64,000 nt of DNA from Thermodesulfovibrio aggregans. Lineage in GTDB: Bacteria > Nitrospirota > Thermodesulfovibrionia > Thermodesulfovibrionales > Thermodesulfovibrionaceae. A model generated the notes under the pieces. That model was not told the origin of the DNA, made no database searches, and was given only the letters and a program-made list of their open reading frames with translations. The DNA lies in NCBI RefSeq assembly GCF_001514535.1, contig NZ_BCNO01000001.1:1197012-1261011 (forward strand), read 5' to 3'. The position numbers and the translations under genes were made by a program. Shown piece after piece: positions 34,209-44,481 of this stretch; the first letter of the stretch is position 1, and every line of letters starts with the position of its first letter.

Positions 34209-34813
34209 TGGAAATTGAGGAAAAAATCAAAAAAGCCTTTGAAGAGTCAATCAGAGTTAAAGAGCAATTTTTTAAGGAAAATATTAATTTGATTAAAGAA
34301 GTCTCAGAAATTATTGCAAAAACTCTTAATGAAGGTGGAAAAATTTTAATTTTTGGAAATGGTGGAAGTGCCACAGATGCATCTCATATTGCTGCAGAGT
34401 TTGTTAATAGATTCAAAAGAGAAAGACCAGGACTTCCAGCAATTGCCTTAAATACAGATATGGCTGTTATTACAGCTATAGCAAATGATTATGACTATTC
34501 AGAGATTTTTGCAAAACAGATTAAAGCATTGGGAAACTCTGGTGATATAGCAATTGGAATAAGTACATCAGGTTCATCAAGGAATGTTATTAAAGCAGTT
34601 GAGGTTGCAAAAAAAAGAGGACTCAAAACAATAGCTTTTACAAGCACTAAAGGTGAGAAACTGATTTCAAAGGTTGATTATGCCTTTGCTGTTCCATCAG
34701 AGGATACACCAAGAATTCAGGAAACCCACATTACTCTTGGGCACATTATATGCGAAGTTGTTGAGGATATCTTATTTGAGCTTCCGGCAACTAAAAAGAA
34801 AGTAAAACAATGA
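34208..34813 (+). CDS. gmhA: Phosphoheptose isomerase (sedoheptulose-7-phosphate isomerase)
   Basis: 201 residues with one SIS domain. [22 protein letters not shown] is the GmhA active-site signature, followed by [27 protein letters not shown] and, near the end, [18 protein letters not shown]. It makes the heptose precursor of lipopolysaccharide core from sedoheptulose-7-phosphate. With lpxC it supports a Gram-negative envelope. An AGGAGGA site lies just upstream within the HIT gene. Confidence 0.93.
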   Translation: MEIEEKIKKAFEESIRVKEQFFKENINLIKEVSEIIAKTLNEGGKILIFGNGGSATDASHIAAEFVNRFKRERPGLPAIALNTDMAVITAIANDYDYSEIFAKQIKALGNSGDIAIGISTSGSSRNVIKAVEVAKKRGLKTIAFTSTKGEKLISKVDYAFAVPSEDTPRIQETHITLGHIICEVVEDILFELPATKKKVKQ

Positions 34814-35289
34814 CCATTATAGGAATTGATCCTGGTAGCAGACATTTTGGCTATGGAATTATTGATTCTGAGAAGATGAAATTAATAGATGCTGCTACTA
34901 TCAACATACCTCTAAGTATGAGTTTACCAGGAAAGCTCAAGTATATATATGATCTTTTGTCAGAAGTTATTGATAGACACAATCCCTGCGAGATGGCCGT
35001 AGAGAAAATTTTTGCAGGTAAAAAAATTCCTTCTTCATTTATTCTTGGATATACAAGGGCAGTAGCTCTTTTAGCGGCAGCTCAAAAAAATATATCTGTT
35101 TATGAATACAGTTCCACAGAGATAAAAAAAGCACTTACAGGATATGGAAGAGCTCACAAAATTCAGGTTAAAAGCATGGTATATAACCTTCTTAATATTG
35201 ATAGAAAAATTTCCTATGACTGTGCTGATGCTTTGGCTGTTGCAATATGCCATATCCATTCAAGAGAGTTCTTAAAAGTGTTAAAATAA
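34810..35289 (+). CDS. ruvC: Crossover junction endodeoxyribonuclease RuvC
   Basis: 159 residues. [16 protein letters not shown] opens the RNase H-like fold with the first catalytic Asp; MAVEKIFAG gives a Glu, and [15 protein letters not shown] holds the C-terminal acidic residues. It resolves Holliday junctions. It overlaps gmhA by 4 nt and is followed directly by ruvA and ruvB, the classical order. Confidence 0.95.
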   Translation: MTIIGIDPGSRHFGYGIIDSEKMKLIDAATINIPLSMSLPGKLKYIYDLLSEVIDRHNPCEMAVEKIFAGKKIPSSFILGYTRAVALLAAAQKNISVYEYSSTEIKKALTGYGRAHKIQVKSMVYNLLNIDRKISYDCADALAVAICHIHSREFLKVLK

Positions 35290-35293
35290 ATAA

Positions 35294-35866
35294 ATGCTTG
35301 ATTTTATAATAGGTAAAGCTGTTACTGTTAAACAGGACAGAGTTGTTGTTCAAACAGGTGGAATTGGCTATTCAATCAAAATACCAGTTAGACTATCCAG
35401 ATACATAAACACAGATGAGGAAGTTCAGATTTACACTGCTTTGATTTTAAAGGAAGAATTAATAGAGATTTATGGATTTCTGGATAGTTCTGAAAGAGAT
35501 CTATTTGAAAAGTTGATAAAAATTTCAGGTATTGGTCCAACGATGGCGATTAATATTCTTTCTACCTATGATAGAGAAACTCTTTTAAAAATAATTGAGG
35601 ATGAGGATATAAAATCACTAAGTAAGATTCCAGGAGTTGGTAAGAAAACTGCTCAAAGAATTTTTCTTGAACTAAAAGGAGTTTTACCTTCATTAAAATA
35701 CGAAAGAGATCAGAGATATGAAGATTTATTATCAGCTCTTGTAAGTTTGGGATATAAGAGATTGGAGGCAAAGGAAGTTCTTGAGAAGGTTTATAATAAT
35801 GAAAAAGATGAAGCAACAATTATCAAAGAAGCTCTTAGCATTTTAACGGGGAAAGATGGAAAATAA
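35294..35866 (+). CDS. ruvA: Holliday junction branch migration protein RuvA
   Basis: 190 residues. N-terminal OB domain ([31 protein letters not shown]), two helix-hairpin-helix units ([16 protein letters not shown] and [21 protein letters not shown]), and a C-terminal domain III that contacts RuvB. It binds the four-way junction. Four nt after ruvC and overlapping ruvB by 11 nt. Confidence 0.96.
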   Translation: MLDFIIGKAVTVKQDRVVVQTGGIGYSIKIPVRLSRYINTDEEVQIYTALILKEELIEIYGFLDSSERDLFEKLIKISGIGPTMAINILSTYDRETLLKIIEDEDIKSLSKIPGVGKKTAQRIFLELKGVLPSLKYERDQRYEDLLSALVSLGYKRLEAKEVLEKVYNNEKDEATIIKEALSILTGKDGK

Positions 35867-36833
35867 TGAGTTTTTAGACATAACGCTTAGACCAAGGACA
35901 TTAAAAGAATTTATAGGTCAGAAGAAAATTAAAGAAAATATTGAAGTTTTTATAAAGGCTGCTCTTATAAGACAGGAACCTCTTGATCATGTTCTTTTCT
36001 GCGGACCTCCTGGTCTTGGAAAAACAACGCTTGCAACCGTAATAGCAAATGAACTTGGCGTAAATCTTAAAAGTACATCTGGGCCTGTTCTTGAAAGAGC
36101 AGGGGATGTTGCTGCAATTCTTACAAATCTCTCTGACAGAGATATTTTATTTATTGATGAAATTCACAGGCTTCCAAGAGTTGTTGAGGAAATTTTGTAT
36201 CCTGCTATGGAGGATTTTACTCTTGATATAATTGTTGGTCAGGGACCTTCTGCTCGTTCAATAAAGATAAAACTTCCAAGATTTACACTTATAGGAGCTA
36301 CAACAAGGACAGGATTAATTACATCTCCTCTAAGAGACCGATTTGGCGTTGTCTTCCGACTTGAGTTTTACAGTGCCGATGAACTTAAAGAGATTATAAG
36401 AAGATCATCAAAAATTTTGGGAATTTCAATAGAGGAAGATGCTGCAATGGAGATTGCAAGAAGGTCTCGCGGAACCCCAAGAATAGCAAATAGACTTCTT
36501 AAGAGAGTAAGAGATTTTGCTCAGGTTCAGGGTAAAGAAACAATAGATTTAACAGTAGCAAAAGAGGCTCTTGCTGCAATGGATGTTGACAGTTATGGAC
36601 TTGATGAGATGGATAGAAAAATTCTTCTAACAATAATTGAGAAATTTAATGGTGGTCCTGCTGGTATTGAATCAATTGCAGCTTCTTTAAGAGAAGACAA
36701 GGATACAATTGAGGATGTTTATGAGCCCTATTTAATGCAGGAAGGCTTTATTGAGAGAACAGCAAGAGGCAGAGTTGCTACCCGTCTTGCCTATGAGGTT
36801 TTGAAAAAGAAGATTCCGGAGAGACTTTTTTAA
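35856..36833 (+). CDS. ruvB: Holliday junction branch migration ATPase RuvB
   Basis: 325 residues. [19 protein letters not shown] start, Walker [12 protein letters not shown], Walker [11 protein letters not shown], sensor [22 protein letters not shown], and the C-terminal winged helix [44 protein letters not shown]+ motor driving junction branch migration with RuvA. Its stop overlaps the queH start by one base. Confidence 0.97.
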   Translation: MENNEFLDITLRPRTLKEFIGQKKIKENIEVFIKAALIRQEPLDHVLFCGPPGLGKTTLATVIANELGVNLKSTSGPVLERAGDVAAILTNLSDRDILFIDEIHRLPRVVEEILYPAMEDFTLDIIVGQGPSARSIKIKLPRFTLIGATTRTGLITSPLRDRFGVVFRLEFYSADELKEIIRRSSKILGISIEEDAAMEIARRSRGTPRIANRLLKRVRDFAQVQGKETIDLTVAKEALAAMDVDSYGLDEMDRKILLTIIEKFNGGPAGIESIAASLREDKDTIEDVYEPYLMQEGFIERTARGRVATRLAYEVLKKKIPERLF

Positions 36834-37378
36834 TGAAAATACTGCTTCATACATGCTGTAGCAACTGTGCTATTTATCCAATAGAGATTTTAACAGAGAA
36901 AGGATATGATGTTATTTTATTCTGGTATAATCCCAATATTCATCCCTACACTGAATACCGAGCAAGAATGCATTCTTTAAAAAAGCTTGAACAACTCTGG
37001 AATCTTAGAGTTATTTATGATGACAATTACAGAGAATTTTATAAGTTTTTAAGGGCTGTGGCAGGGAAAGAGAAAGAGAGATGCGAAATATGTTATAGAA
37101 TGAGACTTGAAAGAACTGCAGAAAAAGCCAAGGAAATCGGAATTGAAAGATTTTCAACCACATTGTTGGTAAGCCCCTATCAAAAATTTGATAAAATAAT
37201 AGAAATTGGAAACGAATTAAGTAGAGTTTTTGGTGTTAATTTTATCGGAGAAGACTTTAGAGAAGGTTTTAAAAAGGCAATGAAGAGCGCAGTTGAACTT
37301 GAACTCTACAGACAGAAATACTGTGGATGTATATATTCAGAAGCTGAAAGATACTTAAAGAGGATAAATTATGAATGA
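36833..37378 (+). CDS. queH: Epoxyqueuosine reductase QueH
   Basis: 181 residues. LLHTCCSNCAIYPIEILTEKGYDVILFWYNPNIHPYTEYRAR is the QueH start, with adjacent Cys pair plus a third Cys. CEICYRMRLERTAEKAKEIGIERFSTTLLVSPYQKFD follows and KYCGCIYSEAERY ends it. These Cys bind iron-sulfur and support reduction of epoxyqueuosine to queuosine in tRNA. It lies six genes from, and in the same operon as, queA, which makes epoxyqueuosine. Confidence 0.93.
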   Translation: MKILLHTCCSNCAIYPIEILTEKGYDVILFWYNPNIHPYTEYRARMHSLKKLEQLWNLRVIYDDNYREFYKFLRAVAGKEKERCEICYRMRLERTAEKAKEIGIERFSTTLLVSPYQKFDKIIEIGNELSRVFGVNFIGEDFREGFKKAMKSAVELELYRQKYCGCIYSEAERYLKRINYE

Positions 37379-37586
37379 AATTGGAAAATTTTTGATTCTT
37401 ATCGGAATAGTAACCATGGTAATTGGTTTACTGTTGATGATGGTGGGAAAAATCCCATTTATTGGTAGACTTCCGGGTGATATTATAATTGAGAAAAGAA
37501 ACTTTGTATTCTATTTTCCACTAGGCACATCAGTTCTCTTAAGCATTATCCTCTCTTTAATATTTTATCTTTTGAGCAAAAAATGA
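37371..37586 (+). CDS. Small DUF2905-family membrane protein
   Basis: 71 residues, two transmembrane helices separated by the conserved GKIPFIGRLPGDIIIEKRNFVFYFPLGTS. This matches the DUF2905 family, common in bacteria and often in the ruvB-queA neighbourhood. Function unknown. It overlaps queH by 8 nt and the next gene by 4. Confidence 0.88.
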   Translation: MNEIGKFLILIGIVTMVIGLLLMMVGKIPFIGRLPGDIIIEKRNFVFYFPLGTSVLLSIILSLIFYLLSKK

Positions 37587-38578
37587 GTATAATGAGGCTA
37601 ATTTTATCAATTGTGATTATTGTATTTTTTAGTTTACCGGTCTATGGAATTGATAGAAATGATAAGTCATTTATTAGAGTTCTTTTAGGAGATGTAAGAC
37701 CAAAGTTAAATGATTTAAAACACATAAAAAAAGTGGCATCAAAAGCGATCATAGATGGTTCAGTTTATTCTGGAGAAATTGAAATATGGAAAGGTTCTGA
37801 AGGCTATTTCCTTATAAATGTAGTTAATCTTGAGGATTATGTAAAGGGAGTTGTGACATCAGAAGTTGGAATTAATTGGCCTGAGGAAGCACTAAAAGCC
37901 CAGGCTGTTGCAGCAAGAACATATGCTGTGGCACAAATTATTCGTAATAGAGATAGAAATTTTTACGATGTTACATCATCTGTATTTCATCAGGTTTACA
38001 GACAAGATGAAGGTGCGGAACAGATAGAAAAAGCTGTTAGGGAAACAAAAGGGCAGATACTTACTTATGAAGGTCAGCCTATAATGGCTTTTTATCATGC
38101 CTGTAGCATAGGAAAAACTGAAAATCCAGAGGAAGTTTTCGGCAAAAATTATCCCTACTTAAAGTCTGTAGAAGTACCATCAACTCCTTCACCTTATACT
38201 TTATGGGAGAAAAAAATTTCATTTGATACTCTTAAAAAAGCTTTATCAATAGATAAAATATCAGATGTTAAAATAAAAAGTTACACCAGTACTGGAAGGG
38301 TAAAAGAACTTGAATTTAGTGATGGAAAGAATAAAAAAACAATAAGGACAACTGAATTAAGAAGAATTCTTCAGTGGACAGCAATTCCAAGCACTATGAT
38401 CAATTCAGTAAAGGTTGAGGAAGATGGTGTAGTGTTTGAAGGATATGGATTTGGTCATGGAGTAGGGATGTGTCAGTGGTGTGCTTTTCAGATGGCACAT
38501 GAAGGAAAAAATTATAAAGAAATACTTCAATATTTCTATCCTGGTACAGAAATAACTACAATCAATGAAAATAACTGA
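37583..38578 (+). CDS. SpoIID/LytB-domain exported protein
   Basis: 331 residues with a signal peptide (about 1-22, ending LPVYG). The SpoIID signature is NLEDYVKGVVTSEVGINWPEEALKAQAVAARTYAVAQ, then the Cys-containing FYHACSIGKTENPEEVFG and the C-terminal GYGFGHGVGMCQWCAFQMAHEGKNYKEILQYFYPGT. SpoIID is a lytic transglycosylase in sporulators and LytB enhances amidases. In a non-sporulator it is probably a peptidoglycan remodelling enzyme. It overlaps queA by 14 nt. Confidence 0.92.
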   Translation: MSIMRLILSIVIIVFFSLPVYGIDRNDKSFIRVLLGDVRPKLNDLKHIKKVASKAIIDGSVYSGEIEIWKGSEGYFLINVVNLEDYVKGVVTSEVGINWPEEALKAQAVAARTYAVAQIIRNRDRNFYDVTSSVFHQVYRQDEGAEQIEKAVRETKGQILTYEGQPIMAFYHACSIGKTENPEEVFGKNYPYLKSVEVPSTPSPYTLWEKKISFDTLKKALSIDKISDVKIKSYTSTGRVKELEFSDGKNKKTIRTTELRRILQWTAIPSTMINSVKVEEDGVVFEGYGFGHGVGMCQWCAFQMAHEGKNYKEILQYFYPGTEITTINENN

Positions 38579-39599
38579 ACTTGATTATCCATTACCTGCA
38601 GATTTAATAGCTCAGGAGCCTATATTAGAGAGAGATAAAGCCCGTCTTCTTGTCTTGCATAAAAAAACAGGACAGATAGAGCACAAAATTTTTTATGAAA
38701 TTACCAATTATTTTCAAGAAGGTGATATGCTTATTATCAATAATACAAAGGTTATTCCTGCGAGACTTGTAGGGAGGAAACCAACAGGAGGAAAAATAGA
38801 AATTCTCCTCATCAAACAGAAGAAAGCTTTATCTAATGAGGTGGAATGGGAAATAATGACAAAAGGAAAATATGAAGGAGACGTTTTCATAGATGATATC
38901 AAAGCTGAAATAAGAATTAATTGCGATGGAAAAAAAATTATTTTTTCTATGAGTCCTCAGGATGTAAAAAAACTTTTAGATGAAAAAGGTTTTATGCCTC
39001 TACCACCATACATAAAAAGACAGCCCAGTCAGTCTGACAGACAGTATTATCAAACAGTTTATGCAAAAGCAAATGGTTCTATAGCTGCACCAACAGCAGG
39101 TCTTCATTTTACCGATGAACTTCTTAAGAATATAGCAAACAGAGGAGTTAAATTAAGAGAGATAACGCTTCATGTGGGTGTTGGAACTTTTAAACCAATT
39201 AAAGTAAAAAATTTAGAGGAACATAAAATGGATTCTGAATATTTTGAAATAGAAAAGTCACTTATAGAAGAAATATACCTGGTTAAAAAAGAAGGTAAAA
39301 AAATTTTTTCAGTTGGCACAACCACAACAAGGGCGTTAGAGGGTTATGCTTCTGAGGAGTACGAAGATATGGGAACCGATGATTTTAAAATAAGAGGACT
39401 GACTGATATTTTTATTTATCCAGGATATGAGTTTAAGATTGTTGATGCCTTGATTACAAATTTTCATCTGCCAAAATCAACTCCTCTTGCATTGGTTTAT
39501 GCCTTTTGTGATTCTGAAAAGGTTAAAAAAGCATACATGGAAGCTGTTGAAAAAAGGTATAGATTTTTTTCTTATGGTGATGCTATGTTAATCTTATGA
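38565..39599 (+). CDS. queA: S-adenosylmethionine:tRNA ribosyltransferase-isomerase
   Basis: 344 residues. LDYPLPADLIAQEPILERDKARLLVL start, MLIINNTKVIPARL, APTAGLHFTDELL (active-site region), HVGVGTFKPIK, TTTTRALEGYA and YPGYEFKIVDALITNFHLPKSTPLALVYAF: full-length QueA. It transfers the ribosyl part of SAM to preQ1 in tRNA, giving epoxyqueuosine. Together with queH upstream it supplies the last steps of queuosine synthesis. Confidence 0.97.
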   Translation: MKITELDYPLPADLIAQEPILERDKARLLVLHKKTGQIEHKIFYEITNYFQEGDMLIINNTKVIPARLVGRKPTGGKIEILLIKQKKALSNEVEWEIMTKGKYEGDVFIDDIKAEIRINCDGKKIIFSMSPQDVKKLLDEKGFMPLPPYIKRQPSQSDRQYYQTVYAKANGSIAAPTAGLHFTDELLKNIANRGVKLREITLHVGVGTFKPIKVKNLEEHKMDSEYFEIEKSLIEEIYLVKKEGKKIFSVGTTTTRALEGYASEEYEDMGTDDFKIRGLTDIFIYPGYEFKIVDALITNFHLPKSTPLALVYAFCDSEKVKKAYMEAVEKRYRFFSYGDAMLIL

Positions 39600-40243
39600 A
39601 ACAAAAAAGTGAGGAACTTCTGGTGATAAGCAAGAAAGTCTTTTTTTTAATATTATTAGGAATTGCTTTTGTCGGAATTGTTATAGGCTATACCATTGGA
39701 TATGTTACAACTCCTGTAAAGGAAATATATGTAAGCAAGACTGATGAGTCTGAAAAAACTGTTTTATCAACAACTGTTGGAACAGCCTTTGCCAACAGAC
39801 AGGAAACTCCAAAGATAGAAGTTAAACAGGAGCAGACTAAACAGAGTGAGGAAAAAAGTTCAGGAAAGTCAAATACTGAAATTACAGAAAAACAACAGGA
39901 GAAAACATCTGCACAGATTGATAAAAATAAGCAAACTACAAGTTCTGAGCAGCAGATCAAGACAGAACAGGTAAAAAAATTTACAAAAGTCGCTAAATAT
40001 AAAACTCATAAAAAAGCAGTTTATACAATTCAGCTTGGGGCATTTTCGGATATGGCAAATGTTTATGAATTACAGAAAAAATTAAAGGATTCAGGATATG
40101 ATGCTTTTGTGGTAAAGGAAGATTTGTATAAATTGAGAATAGGGAAGTTTGAAAGATTTTCTCATGCCAAAAAACTATCACAACAATTGCATTCCAGAGG
40201 ATTTGAAAACTTTATAGTTAAAATAAAAGGAGGTAAGCCATAG
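39596..40243 (+). CDS. SPOR-domain inner-membrane protein
   Basis: 215 residues. A single transmembrane segment (about 13-35), a long low-complexity linker rich in Lys, Gln, Glu, Ser and Thr (about 50-135), and a C-terminal SPOR domain (about 140-213: YTIQLGAFSDMANVYELQKKLKDSGYDAFVV...LRIGKFERFSHAKKLSQQL). SPOR domains bind denuded glycan at the division septum. Orientation is inside-out with the SPOR part periplasmic. It overlaps queA by 4 nt and its 3' end contains the ribosome site of phoH. Confidence 0.9.
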   Translation: MKQKSEELLVISKKVFFLILLGIAFVGIVIGYTIGYVTTPVKEIYVSKTDESEKTVLSTTVGTAFANRQETPKIEVKQEQTKQSEEKSSGKSNTEITEKQQEKTSAQIDKNKQTTSSEQQIKTEQVKKFTKVAKYKTHKKAVYTIQLGAFSDMANVYELQKKLKDSGYDAFVVKEDLYKLRIGKFERFSHAKKLSQQLHSRGFENFIVKIKGGKP

Positions 40244-41202
40244 CACGCATATTAGAGCTTGATGAAGAAAGAGAATATCCCTTCATTCATGGAGGGTTAG
40301 ACAAGATATTCAAACTGATAGAAGAGGTTTTAGATGTTACTCTAAGCATCAGGGGGAATAAACTAATTATTCAGGGTGAAAACGAAGAAGACATTAAAAA
40401 AGCTGAAAAAGTAATAGAAGACATAAGAGCTATTAACAGAGAGGGTTACATAGTTAAACCAGAAGATGTAATGCACTCTATTCAGAAAATTAAGGAAGAT
40501 AAAGAGTTCTCAATAGTCAGTCTTTTCAAAGGTGGAATTCCTATCCCTTCCAAGAAGAGAGTTATCATTCCAAAAACACCAACTCAAAAAGAATATATGG
40601 AAGCTATGCTAAAATATGACATAGTTTTTGGAATAGGACCTGCAGGCACTGGGAAAACCTATCTCGCCATGGCTATGGCAATTCATTTTTTACTTACTAG
40701 GCAGGTATCAAGAATTGTACTTGTAAGACCGGCAGTCGAAGCAGGAGAAAAATTGGGATTTCTACCTGGAGCGATTGAAGAAAAAGTGAGCCCCTATCTA
40801 AGACCTCTTTATGATGCTCTTTATGACATGCTTGACCTTGACAGAGCATCAAAACTTATTGAAAAAGGTGCAATTGAAATAGCACCTCTTGCATTTATGA
40901 GAGGTAGAACACTTAATGATTCTTTTATTATTCTTGATGAAGCCCAAAATACGACAACAGAGCAGATGAAAATGTATCTTACAAGGCTTGGATTTGGGTC
41001 AAAAACTGTGATAACAGGAGATATTACACAGATAGATCTTCCTCCTCAGAAAGTATCTGGATTGGTAGAAGCATTAAAGATACTAAAAGACATTGAAGGA
41101 ATAAAGGTAATATATTTTACTGACAAAGATGTCGTAAGACACAGACTTGTTCAGGAAATAATAAAGGCATATGAAAAATATGAAAGACACGACTCCACTT
41201 AA
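40240..41202 (+). CDS. phoH: PhoH-family ATPase, probable ATA start codon
   Basis: 320 residues if it starts at the ATA at 40240, normal for PhoH. The frame is open from 40237 and contains no ATG, GTG or TTG until ATG 40471. Yet residues 1-77 (RILELDEEREYPFIHGGLDKIFKLIEEVLDVTLSIRGNKLIIQG...) are clearly the conserved N-terminal KH-like domain. A perfect AGGAGG at 40228-40233 stands 6 nt before the ATA. The ATPase domain follows with Walker A GPAGTGKT (133-140), VRPAVEAGEKLGFLPG, and Walker B FIILDEAQNTT. An RNA-linked ATPase; it is next to pgpH and ybeY as in many bacteria. Confidence 0.85.
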   Translation: MARILELDEEREYPFIHGGLDKIFKLIEEVLDVTLSIRGNKLIIQGENEEDIKKAEKVIEDIRAINREGYIVKPEDVMHSIQKIKEDKEFSIVSLFKGGIPIPSKKRVIIPKTPTQKEYMEAMLKYDIVFGIGPAGTGKTYLAMAMAIHFLLTRQVSRIVLVRPAVEAGEKLGFLPGAIEEKVSPYLRPLYDALYDMLDLDRASKLIEKGAIEIAPLAFMRGRTLNDSFIILDEAQNTTTEQMKMYLTRLGFGSKTVITGDITQIDLPPQKVSGLVEALKILKDIEGIKVIYFTDKDVVRHRLVQEIIKAYEKYERHDST

Positions 41203-42679
41203 ACCTGTCACTCCTGATAGATCTTACTTAAGAAAATTTATTGAAAAATTTAAATCTTCTCAAAACGGCAAGGACAAGAAAAAATTTATTGACATGGAGA
41301 TATTGCCTTTTCTTATTGTTTTATCAGCTTTGAATGCCTTTTTACTTTATGATTTTAAATCGGAAATGACATTTTTGGGAAATTTTATCGTTATCTTCCT
41401 TCTTATTGTTTTTTTCTACAGAGACCTTATTAGATACAAACCTGCTTACCTTAAGAAGAAAAAAATGAAGACTTTACTTGTAACTTTAATGCTTTCAACA
41501 TTGATTTTTATAAGAATATTTGACCACATATTTTCAGTTTTTTCCAAAGGATTAGGAATTGATGGTATGGTTATTCACACCTTTGCAATACCCTTTGCAA
41601 TAGGTTCTGTGCTTGTGGTATTATTATTCGACTTCCATACTGCTATAACATTTTCTTTAATCCTCAGCTTAATGTCTGGAATATGGTTGAAAAGTTCTCT
41701 CATGCCTATTTATGTCTTTATCGGATGCCTTATCGGTGCATTTACTTTAATCAGATGCAAAAGAAGAACAGATATAATAAATGCAGGCATATACATTGCA
41801 ATTGCTAACATAGTTAGTTCAATAGCTCTTCTTTTTATTATGGAAGAATTTAGTTTTTCAATGTTTTATTTTTCATCTCTTTTTTCTGTTATTAGTGGAT
41901 TATCAGTATCAGCATTGTGTTTTCTTATTCTACCATTAATAGAAAAAGTTTTTAATGTAACAACTCCATTGAGTCTTATTGAACTACTTGATATTGATCA
42001 TCCTCTACTGAAACAACTTTCAGTCGAAGCTCCTGGAACTTATCATCATAGCATGATAGTTGGTTCTCTTGCAGAAGCAGCAGCTGAGGTTGTGGGAGTT
42101 AATCCTTTGCTTGCAAAGGTAGCTTCCTATTATCACGATATAGGTAAAATCAGAATGCCCGAGTATTTCGTTGAAAATCAGACAGGATGTATAAGTAAAC
42201 ATGAAAAACTTAAACCTCATCTTAGCAGCATGATTATAATTTCTCATGTAAAAGACGGGGTTGAACTTGCAGAAGAATATAATCTTCCTGAAACCATAAA
42301 AGATGTAATCCAGCAACATCATGGAACAGCACTTGTTACATATTTTTATCAAAAGGCTTTAAAAGAGATGGAAACTCCTCCATCTGAACAGGATTATCGA
42401 TATCCAGGTCCAAAACCACAAACAAAACTGGCAGCTTTAGTTATGCTTGCAGATGCAGTAGAGGCTGCATCAAGAACGCTTGATGATCCAACGCCTGCAA
42501 GAATTTCAGGACTCGTAGATAAAATAATTAAAAACATATTCCTTGATGGACAGCTTGATGAATGTGAAATTACATTGAAAGACCTAAGTGAGATAAAAAG
42601 AAAGTTTGAATTTATTCTTACAGGGATATTCCACAGAAGAATCTCCTATCCAGAACCTGTGAAAGAAAAATCTACATGA
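41171..42679 (+). CDS. 7TM-HD family phosphohydrolase, PgpH-like
   Basis: 502 residues. About seven to eight transmembrane helices lie in residues 45-260, followed by a cytoplasmic HD domain: YHHSMIVGSLAEAAAEVVGVNPLLAKVASYYHDIGKIRMPEYF (HD pair), then HLSSMIIISHVKDG and VIQQHHGT. PgpH of Listeria hydrolyses c-di-AMP, so the same is likely. Usual PgpH proteins are near 700 residues because of an extracellular 7TMR-HDED domain between the first and second helices; here only about 20 residues follow the first helix, so that sensor appears to be missing. Overlaps phoH by 32 nt and ybeY by 4. Confidence 0.88.
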   Translation: MKNMKDTTPLKPVTPDRSYLRKFIEKFKSSQNGKDKKKFIDMEILPFLIVLSALNAFLLYDFKSEMTFLGNFIVIFLLIVFFYRDLIRYKPAYLKKKKMKTLLVTLMLSTLIFIRIFDHIFSVFSKGLGIDGMVIHTFAIPFAIGSVLVVLLFDFHTAITFSLILSLMSGIWLKSSLMPIYVFIGCLIGAFTLIRCKRRTDIINAGIYIAIANIVSSIALLFIMEEFSFSMFYFSSLFSVISGLSVSALCFLILPLIEKVFNVTTPLSLIELLDIDHPLLKQLSVEAPGTYHHSMIVGSLAEAAAEVVGVNPLLAKVASYYHDIGKIRMPEYFVENQTGCISKHEKLKPHLSSMIIISHVKDGVELAEEYNLPETIKDVIQQHHGTALVTYFYQKALKEMETPPSEQDYRYPGPKPQTKLAALVMLADAVEAASRTLDDPTPARISGLVDKIIKNIFLDGQLDECEITLKDLSEIKRKFEFILTGIFHRRISYPEPVKEKST

Positions 42680-43155
42680 AAGTATCAGTAGAAGTCATCA
42701 ACAGACAGAGAAAAATCATAGTTTCATCCCGAAGAGTGATAAATTTAGTAAAAAAAATACTCAAGTTCTTATATGAAGTTAAAAATAAAAATCTATTCAA
42801 ACTAACAGGGGAAAATTCAACCATGCTTTCCGTATCAGTAATATTTGTTGGAGAGAGAAAAATGAAAGAACTCAATTTCAGATACAGAGGTAAAAAATCA
42901 ACCACTGATGTTCTATCCTTTCCCTATTTAGAAGAGGAACCTTCAGGTAGTTTATTTCTCGGAGAGATTATCATTGATCCGAAAAAAGTTTTATCTCAGG
43001 CAAAACAGTACAATGTAAACTTCTCACAGGAACTTGATAGAATCCTGGTTCATGGCATTCTTCACCTTATAGGCTATGACCATGAAGGCTCTGCCTATGA
43101 AGCAAGAAAAATGCGCAAGCTTGAAGAAAAGATTCTGAGTTTTTTACAGTCCTAA
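42676..43155 (+). CDS. ybeY: Endoribonuclease YbeY (16S rRNA maturation)
   Basis: 159 residues. The zinc motif [26 protein letters not shown] (H3xH5xH) and [19 protein letters not shown] are diagnostic. It acts in 16S rRNA 3'-end processing and ribosome quality control. The N-terminal 40 residues form the usual small strand-helix part. It overlaps the pgpH-like gene by 4 nt, and its 3' end overlaps the convergent leuC by 12 nt. Confidence 0.95.
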   Translation: MKVSVEVINRQRKIIVSSRRVINLVKKILKFLYEVKNKNLFKLTGENSTMLSVSVIFVGERKMKELNFRYRGKKSTTDVLSFPYLEEEPSGSLFLGEIIIDPKKVLSQAKQYNVNFSQELDRILVHGILHLIGYDHEGSAYEARKMRKLEEKILSFLQS

Positions 43156-44409
43156 TTCTTCAGGTACTCCAATTCTTCCAAGCACTCCGCTTGCAGCTGC
43201 CACAGCAGGAGAACTCAAATAAACTTCGCTTTCAGGATGTCCCATTCTTCCTACAAAGTTTCTGTTTGTAGTAGCTATTGCCCTTTCTCCTTTTGCAAGG
43301 ATTCCCATATGTCCTCCAAGGCATGGACCACATGTTGGAGGAGAGACCACTGCTTGAGCTTCTATGAATATTTCTATTAATCCCTCTTTTAGTGCTTCCA
43401 TGTAAATAAGCTGTGTTGCAGGAATTATTATCATTCTCACCTCTGGATGAACTTTCCTTCCTTTAAGAACTGCTGCTGCTTCTCTCAGGTCTTCAAGTCT
43501 TCCATTTGTGCATGAACCAATTACAACCTGGTCAATTTTTATGTGAGTGAGTTCCTTTGCTGGTTTTACATTTGATGGAAGATGAGGACAGGCAACCATC
43601 GGTGAAATTTTTGAGCAGTCATACTCTCTTACCTCTGCATATTGTGCATCAGGGTCTGAATTGTAGATTTTATAAGCTCTTTTAGCTCGCCCTTTTACAT
43701 ATTCCTCTGTAATTTTATCAGGAACAATGATGCCAGCCTTTGCACCTGCTTCAATTGCCATGTTACACATTGTAAATCTTCCAGCCATTGGCATTCTGTC
43801 AATAACTTCACCGGTAAACTCCATCGCCATGTATGAAGCTCCGTCAACTCCAATGTCTCCAATTGTATAAAGAATTAAATCTTTTCCACCCACCCATCTT
43901 TGAAGACTTCCATAGTAAATAAACTTTATAGTTTCAGGCACTTTAAACCAGCATTCACCAGTAGCCATTGCAACAGCTGCATCAGTTGAACCAACACCTG
44001 TTGCAAAAGCTCCAAGCGCTCCATAGGTGCATGTATGACTGTCTGCTCCAATTACAAGATCACCTGGAAGTACCAATCCCTGCTCAGGTAAAAGAGCATG
44101 TTCAATACCAACTCTTCCAATTTCAAAGTAGTGTTTGATTTTGTATTTATATGCAAACTCTCTAAGCATCTTACACTGCTCAGCAGCTTTTATATCTTTT
44201 TGAGGAGTAAAGTGATCAGGCACAAGAGCTATTTTTTCTCTGTCAAAAACATCCTTTAGTCCAAGCTTTTCAAACTCCTTTATAGCAATAGGAGCTGTAA
44301 TATCATTGGCAAGAACAAGATCAACCTTTGCATTTATTATTTCACCGGCAGAGACTTCTTTTTTTCCAGCATGATCTGCAAGAATTTTTTCAGCTATTGT
44401 CATTCCCAT
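43144..44409 (-). CDS. leuC: 3-isopropylmalate dehydratase large subunit
   Basis: 421 residues, the short LeuC/homoaconitase form found in thermophiles and archaea. Aconitase-type signatures: [52 protein letters not shown] and [14 protein letters not shown]; the three Cys in the latter two blocks ligate the 4Fe-4S cluster. It isomerises 2- to 3-isopropylmalate in leucine synthesis. No leuD is adjacent. ATG 44409 has AGGAGG 6 nt upstream. A homoaconitase role is possible but less likely without lysine genes nearby. Confidence 0.92.
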   Translation of the reverse strand: MGMTIAEKILADHAGKKEVSAGEIINAKVDLVLANDITAPIAIKEFEKLGLKDVFDREKIALVPDHFTPQKDIKAAEQCKMLREFAYKYKIKHYFEIGRVGIEHALLPEQGLVLPGDLVIGADSHTCTYGALGAFATGVGSTDAAVAMATGECWFKVPETIKFIYYGSLQRWVGGKDLILYTIGDIGVDGASYMAMEFTGEVIDRMPMAGRFTMCNMAIEAGAKAGIIVPDKITEEYVKGRAKRAYKIYNSDPDAQYAEVREYDCSKISPMVACPHLPSNVKPAKELTHIKIDQVVIGSCTNGRLEDLREAAAVLKGRKVHPEVRMIIIPATQLIYMEALKEGLIEIFIEAQAVVSPPTCGPCLGGHMGILAKGERAIATTNRNFVGRMGHPESEVYLSSPAVAAASGVLGRIGVPEELGL

Positions 44410-44481
44410 AGACTTCCTCCTTTTTATCCTTTATAGAATTTAATTATTGCACAAAATGGGCTCTTTAATCAAAAATAAAGT

